Shown here piece by piece: positions 1-6,053 of a stretch of DNA of 7,723 bases (position 1 is its first letter; every line of letters begins with the position of its first letter). Source of the stretch: Planctomycetota bacterium. GTDB taxonomy: Bacteria; Planctomycetota; UBA1135; GCA-002686595. The notes under the pieces are model-generated. The model had not been told where the DNA came from and ran no database searches. It saw only the letters and a program-made list of their open reading frames with translations. The DNA is taken from positions 1 through 7,723 of the forward strand of contig JAJDES010000218.1 of assembly GCA_029259675.1 (NCBI GenBank). The letters run 5' to 3'. The position numbers and the translations under genes are program-made.

Positions 1-408
1 GCTCGGAGTCGTCGCCAAGAACAGTGCAGCGCTCAGCGCCGCACTTGGGCCGAGCCCCGCCGTGCGCGCCGCTCGCCAAATACCCCATACGGCAGCGGCG
101 GAGGCCAGCGCGGACAAAAGGGCCAGGGAGCGTTCGGGATCCATCCCGAACAGAGGTTGCAACGCTCGGTAGAAAAGTTGAGCGACGGGTAGGTAGGCCA
201 AGTGGTGGTAAACCCACTGACCGCGCTCAACCAAGTCGAGCAGAGGCCGGCCGTCGCTCCAATAGGCCGATTGATAACCAAGTGTGTAGAGCGCGCCGAG
301 TGCGAGGAACAGCAGCGGGCCGCCGAAACTCCTGTCCTTTCCCGGGGGCGGCTTCGGGGCCTCTGAACCCTCAGCGTGGCTGGCATCTCCTGGGGAAGTG
401 GGGCCCAT
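1..408 (-). CDS. Polytopic membrane protein, N-terminal part (possible GT-C type glycosyltransferase)
   Basis: The gene is cut by the left edge, and 136 N-terminal residues are visible. The ATG at 408 is the first start after an in-frame TAG (418-420 read on the minus strand), so the start is well bounded; no strong ribosome binding site precedes it. Residues 1-28 are Pro/Gly/Ser-rich and hydrophilic. A hydrophobic segment at about 29-46 is followed by an acidic and aromatic loop (YWSDGRPLLDLVERGQWVYH, 49-68), then hydrophobic segments at about 92-111 and from about 121 on. One helix followed by an acidic/aromatic extracytoplasmic loop and many further helices is how many GT-C glycosyltransferases and DUF2723-like proteins begin. 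The family is therefore an inference and other multi-pass proteins remain possible. It is divergent from the amidohydrolase gene. That the frame is coding is well supported; the function is not. Confidence 0.6.
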   Translation of the reverse strand, partial: MGPTSPGDASHAEGSEAPKPPPGKDRSFGGPLLFLALGALYTLGYQSAYWSDGRPLLDLVERGQWVYHHLAYLPVAQLFYRALQPLFGMDPERSLALLSALASAAAVWGIWRAARTAGLGPSAALSAALFLATTPS

Positions 409-527
409 GGCGGGAGCCTAACCCACAGCCTGGGCCGCTGACGAATTCCTGTTCCGGTTCCGGTTCCGGGCCGGGGGCCGGGCTGGGTGTACACTTCGCC
501 GCTTCCACGCACCCGCACTTCAACGAC
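409..527. promoter_or_regulatory. Divergent intergenic control region
   Basis: These 119 bp separate the start codons of the leftward membrane protein gene and the rightward amidohydrolase gene, so both promoters should lie here or just inside the genes. It holds three tandem GTTCCG hexamers (451-468) followed by a G/C block, then TACACT at 490-495, which fits a -10 element (TAnnnT). No convincing -35 hexamer is seen at the usual distance. A transcript starting about 7 bases after TACACT would have a leader of roughly 25 bases. The promoter assignment is inference. Confidence 0.35.
451..468. repeat. Triplicated GTTCCG hexamer
   Basis: Three perfect, directly adjacent copies of GTTCCG lie in the divergent intergenic region, 22 bp upstream of the candidate -10 element of the amidohydrolase gene. 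This is a simple tandem repeat that could be a protein-binding site, or slippage in GC-rich DNA. Confidence 0.6.
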
Positions 528-2213
528 ATGATGAAATTTCCCCTGCTCGCGGCCGGCCTCTGCGCTTTTATTTTCAGTGCCTGCGCCAGCACGACGGAAT
601 CCGAAGCCGATTGGATTGGCTACTACGGAGCCACTTTTTACCTGGGCGGACCCAGTGGAGAAGCGGGCGACGACACGGCCAGTGCGCTCTTGCTCAAGAA
701 CGGGCGCGTTTTCCTCGCCGGTCATGAAGCGCGCCTGCGCATTGCTGCGCCGGAGGGGCGCACGCGCTGGATCAACCTGGGCGGAGGGGTTGCCGTACCC
801 GCTATGTGGGATGGTCACGGACACATCGAAAACCTTGGTACCGCACTCGAAGGTGTCGATCTGCGCGGGGCGAGCCTGGCTGAGATGGTGGAGAGAGCCC
901 GCGCACAGGCGCAGCGGCAAGCGCTTGGGACTTGGATCGAAGGTCGCGCCTGGGATCAAAACCTATGGCCGGGCGGCGAGTACCCCGGTCTTGATTTGCT
1001 GAGCGAAGCCCTGCCGGAACATCCTGCCTTGTTTCGGCGCGTTGACGGTCATGCGGCGCTCTGCAATCGCTTGGCCCTCGAGCGCGCCGGGCTTTGGCGC
1101 GTGCACCAAGCCGAACCGAAGGTCCAGGGGGGGCGTGTGCTCCTGGACGAGCGCGGCTATCCGAGCGGGGTGCTCATCGATGCGGGCATCGCACTGGTTG
1201 CGAACTCGATTGAGTCCGCTTCGGTTGAGGATCGCAAGCGGCGCATCTTGCGCGCCCAGGATCAGCTCTTGTCAGAGGGCTTGATCGCCGTGTGCGACAT
1301 GGGAATTTCACCCAAGTCGCTGCAGGCCTTTCGGGAATTGGACCGGGCCGGCGAGTTGGAATTGTTCGTCTTCGCATACTTGCGGGCCAATGCGGGTTTA
1401 AACGCCGATTGGTTGGCCGGCATCGAACGCAAAGGGCGGAGGCTGTTCGTGGTGGGCGCCAAGTTGATGATTGACGGCGCACTCGGTTCGCGCGGTGCCG
1501 CCCTTTTCGAGGACTACAGCGACGCTCCGGGCGAGCGCGGTCACTTGCTGATCAAACCCGATGATTACACATCGCGTTTGCGCGAAGTCGTGGCCGCGGG
1601 CTTGCAACCGGCGACCCACGCCATTGGGGATCGCGCCAATCGCATTGTGCTCGACGCCTACGAAGCGGAACTTCAGCAATGGGATTTGAACTTGGCGCCG
1701 CGACTCGAGCACGCGCAAGTTTTGAAGGCGGATGATTTGTTGCGACTGGCCCGGCTGGGAGTGATTCCCTCGGTTCAACCGACACACGCCACTTCGGACA
1801 TGCCCTGGGCGCGGGATCGATTGGGCGATGAGCGCCTGACCGGCGCCTACGCTTGGCGCGCCTTGGCCCCCGACTCTTCGGCGCTGGTATTCGGCAGCGA
1901 CTTTCCCGTCGAGGAAGCCAGTCCCTTGTTGGGTTTGTACGCCGCGCGCACGACGGCTGAGTTGGACGGCACACCCGTGGATGGGTACTTCCCCAGCCAG
2001 CGCATGAGCGGGCGCGAAGCCCTGGCCGGATTCAGTGCGAATGTGGCGAGTTCGGTTGGGCTCGGTGGGGAACGCGGCAAGTTGTTGCGCGGCTACTTTG
2101 CCGACTTCGTCGTGCTCGATGTCGATCCGATTGAAGGCCGGCCCGAAGAATTGCTCGATGCGCAAGTCCAGCACACGGTCATCGAGGGCCGAAGCGTTTT
2201 CGCAAAGCCCTGA
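528..2213 (+). CDS. Lipoprotein-type amidohydrolase (YtcJ-like, amidohydrolase family 3)
   Basis: A 561-residue metal-dependent hydrolase of the amidohydrolase superfamily, YtcJ/N-substituted formamide deformylase branch. Members hydrolyse amide or related C-N bonds; the substrate here is unknown. I chose the ATG at 528 (a second ATG follows directly) because it opens a signal peptide: M-M-K, a hydrophobic core, then FSAC with the Cys near residue 19, which suggests export and lipid anchoring. Phe at -3 makes the lipobox imperfect. Metal-site residues are in order and intact: HGH (H97, H99) after PAMWD, a lysine in KLMIDGALGSRGA (K312), H364 in THAIGD, H395 in LEHAQ, and D458 in GSDFP. Family motifs RAWDQNLWPGG and RRVDGHAA are present, as is the C-terminal beta-sandwich return (FADFVVLDVDP). 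Length is normal. The frame stays open upstream to position 24, but that part lies opposite the membrane protein gene and looks non-coding. Confidence 0.9.
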   Translation: MMKFPLLAAGLCAFIFSACASTTESEADWIGYYGATFYLGGPSGEAGDDTASALLLKNGRVFLAGHEARLRIAAPEGRTRWINLGGGVAVPAMWDGHGHIENLGTALEGVDLRGASLAEMVERARAQAQRQALGTWIEGRAWDQNLWPGGEYPGLDLLSEALPEHPALFRRVDGHAALCNRLALERAGLWRVHQAEPKVQGGRVLLDERGYPSGVLIDAGIALVANSIESASVEDRKRRILRAQDQLLSEGLIAVCDMGISPKSLQAFRELDRAGELELFVFAYLRANAGLNADWLAGIERKGRRLFVVGAKLMIDGALGSRGAALFEDYSDAPGERGHLLIKPDDYTSRLREVVAAGLQPATHAIGDRANRIVLDAYEAELQQWDLNLAPRLEHAQVLKADDLLRLARLGVIPSVQPTHATSDMPWARDRLGDERLTGAYAWRALAPDSSALVFGSDFPVEEASPLLGLYAARTTAELDGTPVDGYFPSQRMSGREALAGFSANVASSVGLGGERGKLLRGYFADFVVLDVDPIEGRPEELLDAQVQHTVIEGRSVFAKP

Positions 2214-2379
2214 AGGCCCTCACCATCCCCAGCGCCTTGGACGGGGGACGGCCGGTGCGGGCGTTCCATTGACTTCTTGTTGATCAGTGAAGTTCGCGGT
2301 GGGGGCGCTTGCCAGGCGGCTCCGAAATCGAACTTCGCTTCTTACACTTCTCATATCCAGCAGACCGAGATCCGTACAC

Positions 2380-2790
2380 ATGGTTGAAATTCAATTGACG
2401 TATGAGGGCGACCTGCGTTGCAGCGCGCAACACGGTCCGTCGCAAGTTCGGTTGCAAACGGACGCCCCCGTGGACAATCAGGGCCTGGGCCAAAGCTTCT
2501 CGCCCACGGATTTGGTGGCGACCGGCCTGGGCGCGTGCATGGCGACCATCATGGGCATCGCGGCGCGCAAGCGGGATCTGGACATCGGTGGAATGCGCGT
2601 AACGGTGGTCAAGCGCATGAGCGCCGACACGCCGCGCCGGATTGTGGGGCTCGATGTGTCCATCCGCGTGCCGCAGGATTTGCCGCCGAAAAATCGAGAG
2701 CTACTTGAGCGAGCCGCCGCAGGTTGCCCGGTCATGCACAGCATCCACCCGGACATCGACGTGCCGGTGAGCTTTGAATGGGGAGGCTAG
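2380..2790 (+). CDS. OsmC/YhfA family thiol protein
   Basis: A 136-residue OsmC/Ohr-superfamily protein. Characterised members are homodimers that reduce organic hydroperoxides with a Cys pair. Both cysteines are present at family positions: C53 in SPTDLVATGLGACMAT and C116 in AAAGCPVMHSIHP. The start is the ATG at 2380, which gives the usual length and the usual first strand (VEIQLTYEGDL). An upstream GTG at 2287 would add 31 basic residues with no family counterpart. The ribosome binding site is weak (GAGA at 2367-2370). TACACT at 2343-2348 could be a -10 element. The protein resembles the YhfA-like branch more than Ohr, and that branch lacks a firmly assigned substrate, so peroxidase activity is a family-level inference. 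It lies 166 bp after the amidohydrolase stop, probably with its own promoter. No membrane or export signal is seen. Confidence 0.88.
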   Translation: MVEIQLTYEGDLRCSAQHGPSQVRLQTDAPVDNQGLGQSFSPTDLVATGLGACMATIMGIAARKRDLDIGGMRVTVVKRMSADTPRRIVGLDVSIRVPQDLPPKNRELLERAAAGCPVMHSIHPDIDVPVSFEWGG

Positions 2791-3087
2791 TGCTTTCCGA
2801 TCCGGCCTTTGCGCTCGGATGGGCCGCTCAACCCGCGCGGGAGCTCGAGGCCGAGGGGTCCCAATCCGAGTCGCGAGGCCCAGGCTTGGCCCGAAAGCGG
2901 GAAGCGCCGCAGCGGATTGCGAAACCCCGGCTGACGGAAGCAGTAGCCTGCCAGGGACTTGCGCTCGTGGGGCCGAAATGGGCTTCCAGCGCGGGCCGAA
3001 GTTGGGAATCCTGCTCGCCCGTGCCGGGGCTATGCTCCCCGGTGCCGAAGACCCCCGCCTGGGTCGAGTTCCCCGGCTGTGCCAAGA
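2791..3087. other. Gene-free stretch between the OsmC-like gene and the 54-residue ORF
   Basis: These 297 bp are GC-rich and open in several frames on both strands, but no frame has both a credible start and a recognisable protein. The longest look Arg/Pro/Ser-rich in the way of chance ORFs. The clearest structure is a hairpin at 3024-3042. I see no tRNA, no SRP RNA core and no RNase P signature. It probably holds the terminator of the OsmC-like gene and the promoter of the next unit. Confidence 0.5.
3024..3042. other. GC-rich hairpin (CCGGGG/CCCCGG)
   Basis: A perfect 6-bp stem CCGGGG (3024-3029) pairs with CCCCGG (3037-3042) around a 7-base loop, CTATGCT. No T-run follows on the plus strand, so it is not a classical terminator. 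It ends 45 bases before the 54-residue ORF and could lie in its leader, or act as a factor-dependent stop for the OsmC-like transcript. Confidence 0.3.
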
Positions 3088-3252
3088 ATGACCACTACAC
3101 TCTTTCAAATCGACTGGTCTGAGCTGCCCGCGAGGCCCGATGATGTCCAGGCGACCGGAACCTTGCAGCTCACACTCGGCGGCTCGGTCTTTCCGTGCCG
3201 CCGCTGGAAACTTTCGACCTTGCCATTCCGCCTTGGAGCCCGCGCCGCATGA
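3088..3252 (+). CDS. Possible small protein, translationally coupled to the PfkB-like gene
   Basis: A 54-residue ORF starting MTTTLFQIDWSELP. Its TGA stop (3250-3252) overlaps the ATG of the next gene (3249-3251) as ATGA, the usual sign of coupled genes. The first 40 or so residues have a balanced composition and third positions rich in G/C, unlike the Arg/Pro-rich shadow frames nearby. The final part (residues 38-54) is basic and less protein-like. No Shine-Dalgarno sequence precedes it. I recognise no family. One added base after the Trp codon in RRWK would join its first part to a second frame reading TFDLAIPPWSP, so it may also be a longer gene broken by a frameshift. Alternatively the frame is non-coding and this DNA is the leader of the PfkB-like gene. 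Confidence 0.4.
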   Translation: MTTTLFQIDWSELPARPDDVQATGTLQLTLGGSVFPCRRWKLSTLPFRLGARAA

Positions 3253-4172
3253 GTGAATCGATTTGCGTTGTTGGACCGGTCAATATTGAGTTGGCCCTTT
3301 CCGCCAAACGTCTTCCGCGCGCGGGAGAGGAGTTGGCTGCGGGGGAATTGGAAGTCTCCCCCGGCGGTTCGGGCACCTTGATGGCGGTGGCTGCCGCTCG
3401 TTTGGGAGCCCACGTCGAACTCCTCGGTGCCGTGGGCGACGATGTTTGGGGCAGCCAGTTGCGCAGCGCATTGGTCACCGAAGGCGTGGATGTCAGTCAC
3501 TTGACGACGCGCACCGACGCGGCTTCACCGGCGCGGGTGAGCGTCATTGTGCCCGATGGTCGCAGCGCGCGTTTGCGCAGCGCCCCCAAACGGGGCTTCT
3601 TGAATCTCGACGATTTGGAGGAGTTGCGCGAGGCGATCGGAGCGGCTCAATGCCTGCTGGTTTCCTCCAACTTGCCCAAGAAAGTGTTGGAGCGCGTGCT
3701 TCAGCGTGGAGTGGAATCCAAAGTTCCGATCTTTCTCTACGTTACGACCAATGCTCCGCCGCGCGAGCTGCTCAACGGGATTGAAATGTTGGTATGCAGC
3801 ACGGAAATGGCGGAGGAGTTGCTGGGCTTGGATGAAACCGTGTCGCCCGCCGGACTTGCGCGTCGCCTGGGCGCACTGGGACCCAGACGCGTGGTGGTCG
3901 CCCCCAGCGGTTCGCGCGCCGTGATGTTTGACGGTGAGCAAGTCATCGATCAATTGTCCGGAGACAGCGAAGTGACGGACGAACGCGGTGCCCGCGAAGC
4001 TTTTGTCGTGGCCTTGGCCCAAGCCTGCTTGGGAGGCCTGCGACTCAAGGAAGCTCTGCGCTGTGCCACAGTGGCCGGCGGCATTGCCGGCGGACGCGAG
4101 GGAACGCTGGAGTCGTTGCCCAATCGGGACGCTTACGAAAGCGCCTGTAGTCGCACGGCGCCCACGGCCTAA
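3249..4172 (+). CDS. PfkB/ribokinase-fold protein, probable pseudokinase
   Basis: A 307-residue protein with the PfkB sugar/nucleoside kinase layout: beta-strand start ICVVGPVNIEL, then PGGSGTLMAVAAARLGA (38-54), VGDDVWG (62-68), a Rossmann-like core and a C-terminal helix pair. Active PfkB kinases phosphorylate a sugar or nucleoside hydroxyl with ATP. Here the expected residues are changed: NxD near the N-terminus reads N-I-E (12-14); GGKGAN reads GGSGTL (39-44); the Mg-linked NxxE region reads STEMAEELLG (184-193); and DTxGAGD reads DERGARE (244-250), with Glu at the catalytic Asp position (E250) and Arg in the anion hole. The fold seems kept while catalysis is probably lost or altered. The ATG at 3249 fits the fold start; GGAG lies 13-16 bases upstream. 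A GTG at 3195 in the same frame would add 18 residues and is less likely. It may be coupled to the upstream small ORF and is convergent with the SixA-type gene. Confidence 0.8.
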   Translation: MSESICVVGPVNIELALSAKRLPRAGEELAAGELEVSPGGSGTLMAVAAARLGAHVELLGAVGDDVWGSQLRSALVTEGVDVSHLTTRTDAASPARVSVIVPDGRSARLRSAPKRGFLNLDDLEELREAIGAAQCLLVSSNLPKKVLERVLQRGVESKVPIFLYVTTNAPPRELLNGIEMLVCSTEMAEELLGLDETVSPAGLARRLGALGPRRVVVAPSGSRAVMFDGEQVIDQLSGDSEVTDERGAREAFVVALAQACLGGLRLKEALRCATVAGGIAGGREGTLESLPNRDAYESACSRTAPTA

Positions 4173-4175
4173 AAG

Positions 4176-4203
4176 TGAATTCGAGCGCTTGAACGGGAAT
4201 TCA
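4176..4203 (-). terminator. Inverted repeat between convergent genes, possible terminator
   Basis: TGAATTC (4176-4182) and GAATTCA (4197-4203) form a perfect 7-bp inverted repeat around a 14-base loop. One arm contains the stop codon of the leftward phosphatase gene. On the minus strand the hairpin is followed by CTTTT, giving a short U-run, so it best suits the phosphatase transcript. The stem is AT-rich and therefore weak. Confidence 0.35.
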
Positions 4204-4713
4204 ACCGAGTCCGTTGACGGCCTTCCAAGTCTTCGGCGGCCAAAGTGCTTTGAGTTGCATACCGGCGGGCACGGGTTCGCCCCGCAGCCAAGCTACCGAG
4301 CCCTTGCGAAAGGAAGTCAGGCCCGCGCTGCGGCCGAGCGTGAGCAAGTCAAGGCTGGCGGACATCCACGGTTCGTGCCCGACCAGAATGGCGCGATGAG
4401 TCGCCTTGGGGGACTTGGACGCGGCTGCTGTGAGGGCTTGCAGGCACGGGAGCAGGCCGGCTTCGGGCGCCTCGGCTAGGGCGCGTTCGGAGTGCAAATT
4501 TCCCGCTGCGAGGGGGCCGCAAAGCTCGGCGGTTTGCACCGCGCGCAGGAGCGGGCTGTGCAAAATGACATCGGCCTCAACTCCAATCGCGCGGAGTGCT
4601 GTAACGACGCGCGAAAATTCCCGGCGCCCGAAATCGGTTAGCGGGCGCTCGCCGTCGCTTTGACTTGCCAGGGGATTGGCGGCCTCCGCGTGCCGAATCA
4701 GATAGACATCCAT
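4201..4713 (-). CDS. sixA: SixA-type histidine phosphatase
   Basis: A 170-residue member of the histidine phosphatase (phosphoglycerate mutase-like) superfamily, SixA branch. E. coli SixA removes phosphate from histidine residues of phosphotransfer proteins. Visible catalytic parts are the RH pair in YLIRHAEA (R7, H8, the phosphorylated His), R57 in LHSPLLRAVQTAE, and H113 in LVGHEPWM. The short length without an inserted cap domain fits SixA rather than sugar phosphatases. GGAGAG upstream of the ATG at 4713 is too far (about 13 bases) to be a good ribosome binding site. The gene is divergent from xseB and convergent with the PfkB-like gene. No partner (histidine kinase, HPt or PTS protein) is in the window, so the substrate is open; related proteins act on other phosphoproteins or small molecules. 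Confidence 0.85.
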   Translation of the reverse strand: MDVYLIRHAEAANPLASQSDGERPLTDFGRREFSRVVTALRAIGVEADVILHSPLLRAVQTAELCGPLAAGNLHSERALAEAPEAGLLPCLQALTAAASKSPKATHRAILVGHEPWMSASLDLLTLGRSAGLTSFRKGSVAWLRGEPVPAGMQLKALWPPKTWKAVNGLG

Positions 4714-4725
4714 GGCGACAGCTTA

Positions 4726-4746
4726 GCTCTCCGGTTCGCTCTCCGG
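4726..4746. repeat. Direct repeat GCTCTCCGG, two copies
   Basis: Two perfect 9-base copies are separated by TTC, giving a 12-bp period. On the minus strand each copy reads CCGGAGAGC, so GGAGAG occurs twice shortly upstream of the sixA ATG. They may be duplicated ribosome binding-like motifs or an operator; chance is also possible. Confidence 0.4.
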
Positions 4747-4826
4747 CCCGCGTGGGGCTGCATTTCGCGTGCGCGTCGGCGGCAACTTCCCGGGGGGAGC
4801 GCTTTCGTCTGAGAGCGCAACGGCAG

Positions 4827-4869
4827 CTGGGCCCTGAAAGTCTGGGCCGGCCTGGGCTAAACTCTGGGC
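4827..4869 (+). repeat. Four CTGGGC direct repeats in front of xseB
   Basis: CTGGGC occurs at 4827-4832, 4842-4847, 4852-4857 and 4864-4869, starting 15, 10 and 12 bp apart, within 43 bp. The cluster brackets the candidate -35 and -10 elements and ends 3 bases before the xseB ATG. The spacing near one helical turn would suit a binding site for a regulator; this is inference. Confidence 0.5.
4834..4863 (+). promoter_or_regulatory. Candidate promoter of xseB-ispA
   Basis: CTGAAA (4834-4839, four of six matches to TTGACA) and TAAACT (4858-4863, a TAnnnT-type -10) are separated by 18 bp. Transcription from about 4870 would leave almost no leader before the xseB ATG at 4873, which agrees with the missing Shine-Dalgarno sequence. 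No experimental support can be given from sequence. Confidence 0.3.
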
Positions 4870-4872
4870 TCC

Positions 4873-5160
4873 ATGAAACGCACCGCAAAAAAAGACGGGG
4901 ACGAGCCGGGCTTCGACGCGAGGTTGGAGCGCTTGGAAAACCTCGTGCAGGAGTTGGAGACCGGGGGGCTCGGGCTTGAACCGGCCATTTCCAAATATCA
5001 GGAGGGCATCGGCGAGTTGAAAGATTGTCACCAGCTCTTGGCCGGATACCGCAAGCGGGTGGAGGAGCTCGCCCAGGATGCGGAGGGCATACTCCGGCCC
5101 TTCGAGGGGGATCCGGATTTCGCCGCCGGCGGAGATTCGACCGCAGCAGGTCAGGAGTGA
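4873..5160 (+). CDS. xseB: Exodeoxyribonuclease VII small subunit
   Basis: A 95-residue XseB protein. It forms helical antennae around the large subunit XseA; the complex degrades single-stranded DNA from both ends. The core FDARLERLENLVQELETGGLGLEPAISKYQEGIGEL (about 14-48) is the family signature: an amphipathic helix, a Glu/Gly turn (LE.G.L.LE), then a second helix running to about 75 (LAGYRKRVEELAQDAEGIL). It is a little longer than the roughly 80-residue E. coli protein because of an acidic, Gly/Ala-rich tail (about 76-95). The ATG at 4873 gives the usual N-terminus; no clear ribosome binding site precedes it. Its TGA overlaps the GTG of the next gene, so it heads an operon with ispA, as in many bacteria. 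xseA is not in the window. Confidence 0.9.
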   Translation: MKRTAKKDGDEPGFDARLERLENLVQELETGGLGLEPAISKYQEGIGELKDCHQLLAGYRKRVEELAQDAEGILRPFEGDPDFAAGGDSTAAGQE

Positions 5161-6053
5161 GTACAGGCGTGCAGGGAAGCTCGCTGGATGAGTGGCTCAA
5201 TCTGTCGGCGCAATGGATCGGGTCTGAATTGGAGGCCCACATTCCGCTGGCGAGCGAAGAGCCGCAGCGTTTGCACGAAGCCATGCGCTACAGCTTGTTC
5301 GGTGCCGGCAAGCGCATCAGGCCGGCTCTACTGCGCCTGACGTGTGAGCACCTTGGGGGCGCAGCGGCGGACGCTGTGGATGCGGCCATGGCGATCGAGT
5401 TGGTGCACACCTACAGCTTGGTGCACGATGACCTGCCCTGCATGGACGATGATGATTTGCGCCGCGGCCGGCCCACTTGCCACATTGTCTTCGGCGAGGA
5501 CATGGCTGTTCTTGTGGGGGATGCACTGCTGACATTGGCCATGGAAATGTTGGCTCGCGAGGAAAGTGCGCGCAGTGCCAAGTGGGCGGCGGTGCTCGCC
5601 CGAGCGGCCGGTTCGCGCGGAATGGTGGGCGGACAGGTGCTCGATGTCATGAGCGCGGAAGGGGATGCCGACGTGGCGCGCGTGGCGCGCATTCATCAAA
5701 TGAAGACCGCGGCTCTGTTTTCGGCCGCGGCCGAAATGGGCGCCATTTCAGCCGGCGCGAGTCATGCCGACTGCCGTACGGCAGCTGAGTATGGACGCGC
5801 GTTGGGGCTTTGCTTCCAGGCCACGGATGATCTGCTCGACGTGACGGGAGATGCCGCAACACTGGGCAAGACACCCGGCAAGGATGAGGCCATGCACAAG
5901 GCGACTTTGGTGGCGGTTTTGGGCATGGATGGCGCGCGGGCGGAGGCGCGCCGCCAGGGGGAGCTGGCCAAGAGCTGTGCTGCGCGCCTCCACGGCTCCA
6001 AATCTGTGTTGCTTCTGGCTCTGGTGGAGCGCGTGCTCGAGCGCAGCGCTTGA
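5157..6053 (+). CDS. ispA: Polyprenyl (probably farnesyl) diphosphate synthase
   Basis: A 298-residue trans-prenyltransferase that condenses isopentenyl diphosphate with allylic diphosphates in the cytoplasm. The first aspartate-rich motif is DDLPCMDDDDLRRG (D91 to G104), with the two-residue insertion typical of bacterial type II enzymes; the second is QATDDLLDVTGD (D224, D225, D228). GAGKRIRP (49-56) and GGQVLDV are also present. Tyr at position -5 before the first motif (YSLVHDD) suggests that chain length stops at C15, as in E. coli IspA; GGPP synthase is the alternative. I chose GTG 5157, which overlaps the xseB stop as GTGA and follows AGCAGG at 6 bases. GTG 5169, 11 bases after AGGAG, is also possible and would drop four residues. 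Coupling to xseB and the nearby dxs place it in the isoprenoid pathway. Confidence 0.92.
   Translation: MSTGVQGSSLDEWLNLSAQWIGSELEAHIPLASEEPQRLHEAMRYSLFGAGKRIRPALLRLTCEHLGGAAADAVDAAMAIELVHTYSLVHDDLPCMDDDDLRRGRPTCHIVFGEDMAVLVGDALLTLAMEMLAREESARSAKWAAVLARAAGSRGMVGGQVLDVMSAEGDADVARVARIHQMKTAALFSAAAEMGAISAGASHADCRTAAEYGRALGLCFQATDDLLDVTGDAATLGKTPGKDEAMHKATLVAVLGMDGARAEARRQGELAKSCAARLHGSKSVLLLALVERVLERSA

Larger units (their letters stand above)
4714..4872. promoter_or_regulatory. Divergent sixA-xseB control region
   Basis: The 159 bp between the two start codons hold three ordered elements. A 12-bp-period direct repeat (GCTCTCCGG at 4726-4734 and 4738-4746) lies next to the sixA start. A hairpin at 4799-4818 has an 8-bp stem, GCGCTTTC/GAGAGCGC, with one G-T pair and the loop GTCT. 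Four CTGGGC copies (4827-4869) overlap the likely xseB promoter. No ORF of interest is seen. Confidence 0.45.

Noticed and set aside
24..527. Plus-strand N-terminal extension of the amidohydrolase frame (168 residues).
   Set aside because: It lies opposite the membrane protein gene and is Arg/Pro/Gly-rich with no domain, and the signal peptide begins at 528.
33..959. 308-residue minus-strand ORF across the divergent region.
   Set aside because: It overlaps the amidohydrolase and is out of frame with the membrane protein gene starting at 408; its composition is that of a shadow frame.
2223..2251. Imperfect stem (TCCCC/GGGGA with flanking CC/GG) after the amidohydrolase stop.
   Set aside because: Short stem with a mismatch, large loop and no T-run; not a reliable terminator.
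2930..2960. GACGGAAGCAG resembling part of an SRP RNA core.
   Set aside because: The full conserved GGAAGGAAGCAG core and its pairing arms are absent.
2787..3029. Minus-strand open frame of about 80 codons ending GRIGKH just after the OsmC-like gene, looking somewhat protein-like.
   Set aside because: It is bounded upstream by a TAG at 3030-3032 and has no usable start for most of its length; open frames of this size are common by chance in GC-rich DNA.
3195..3248. Upstream GTG start for the PfkB-like gene, adding 18 residues.
   Set aside because: The family fold begins at ICVVG just after the ATG at 3249, and the extension lies within the overlapping small ORF.
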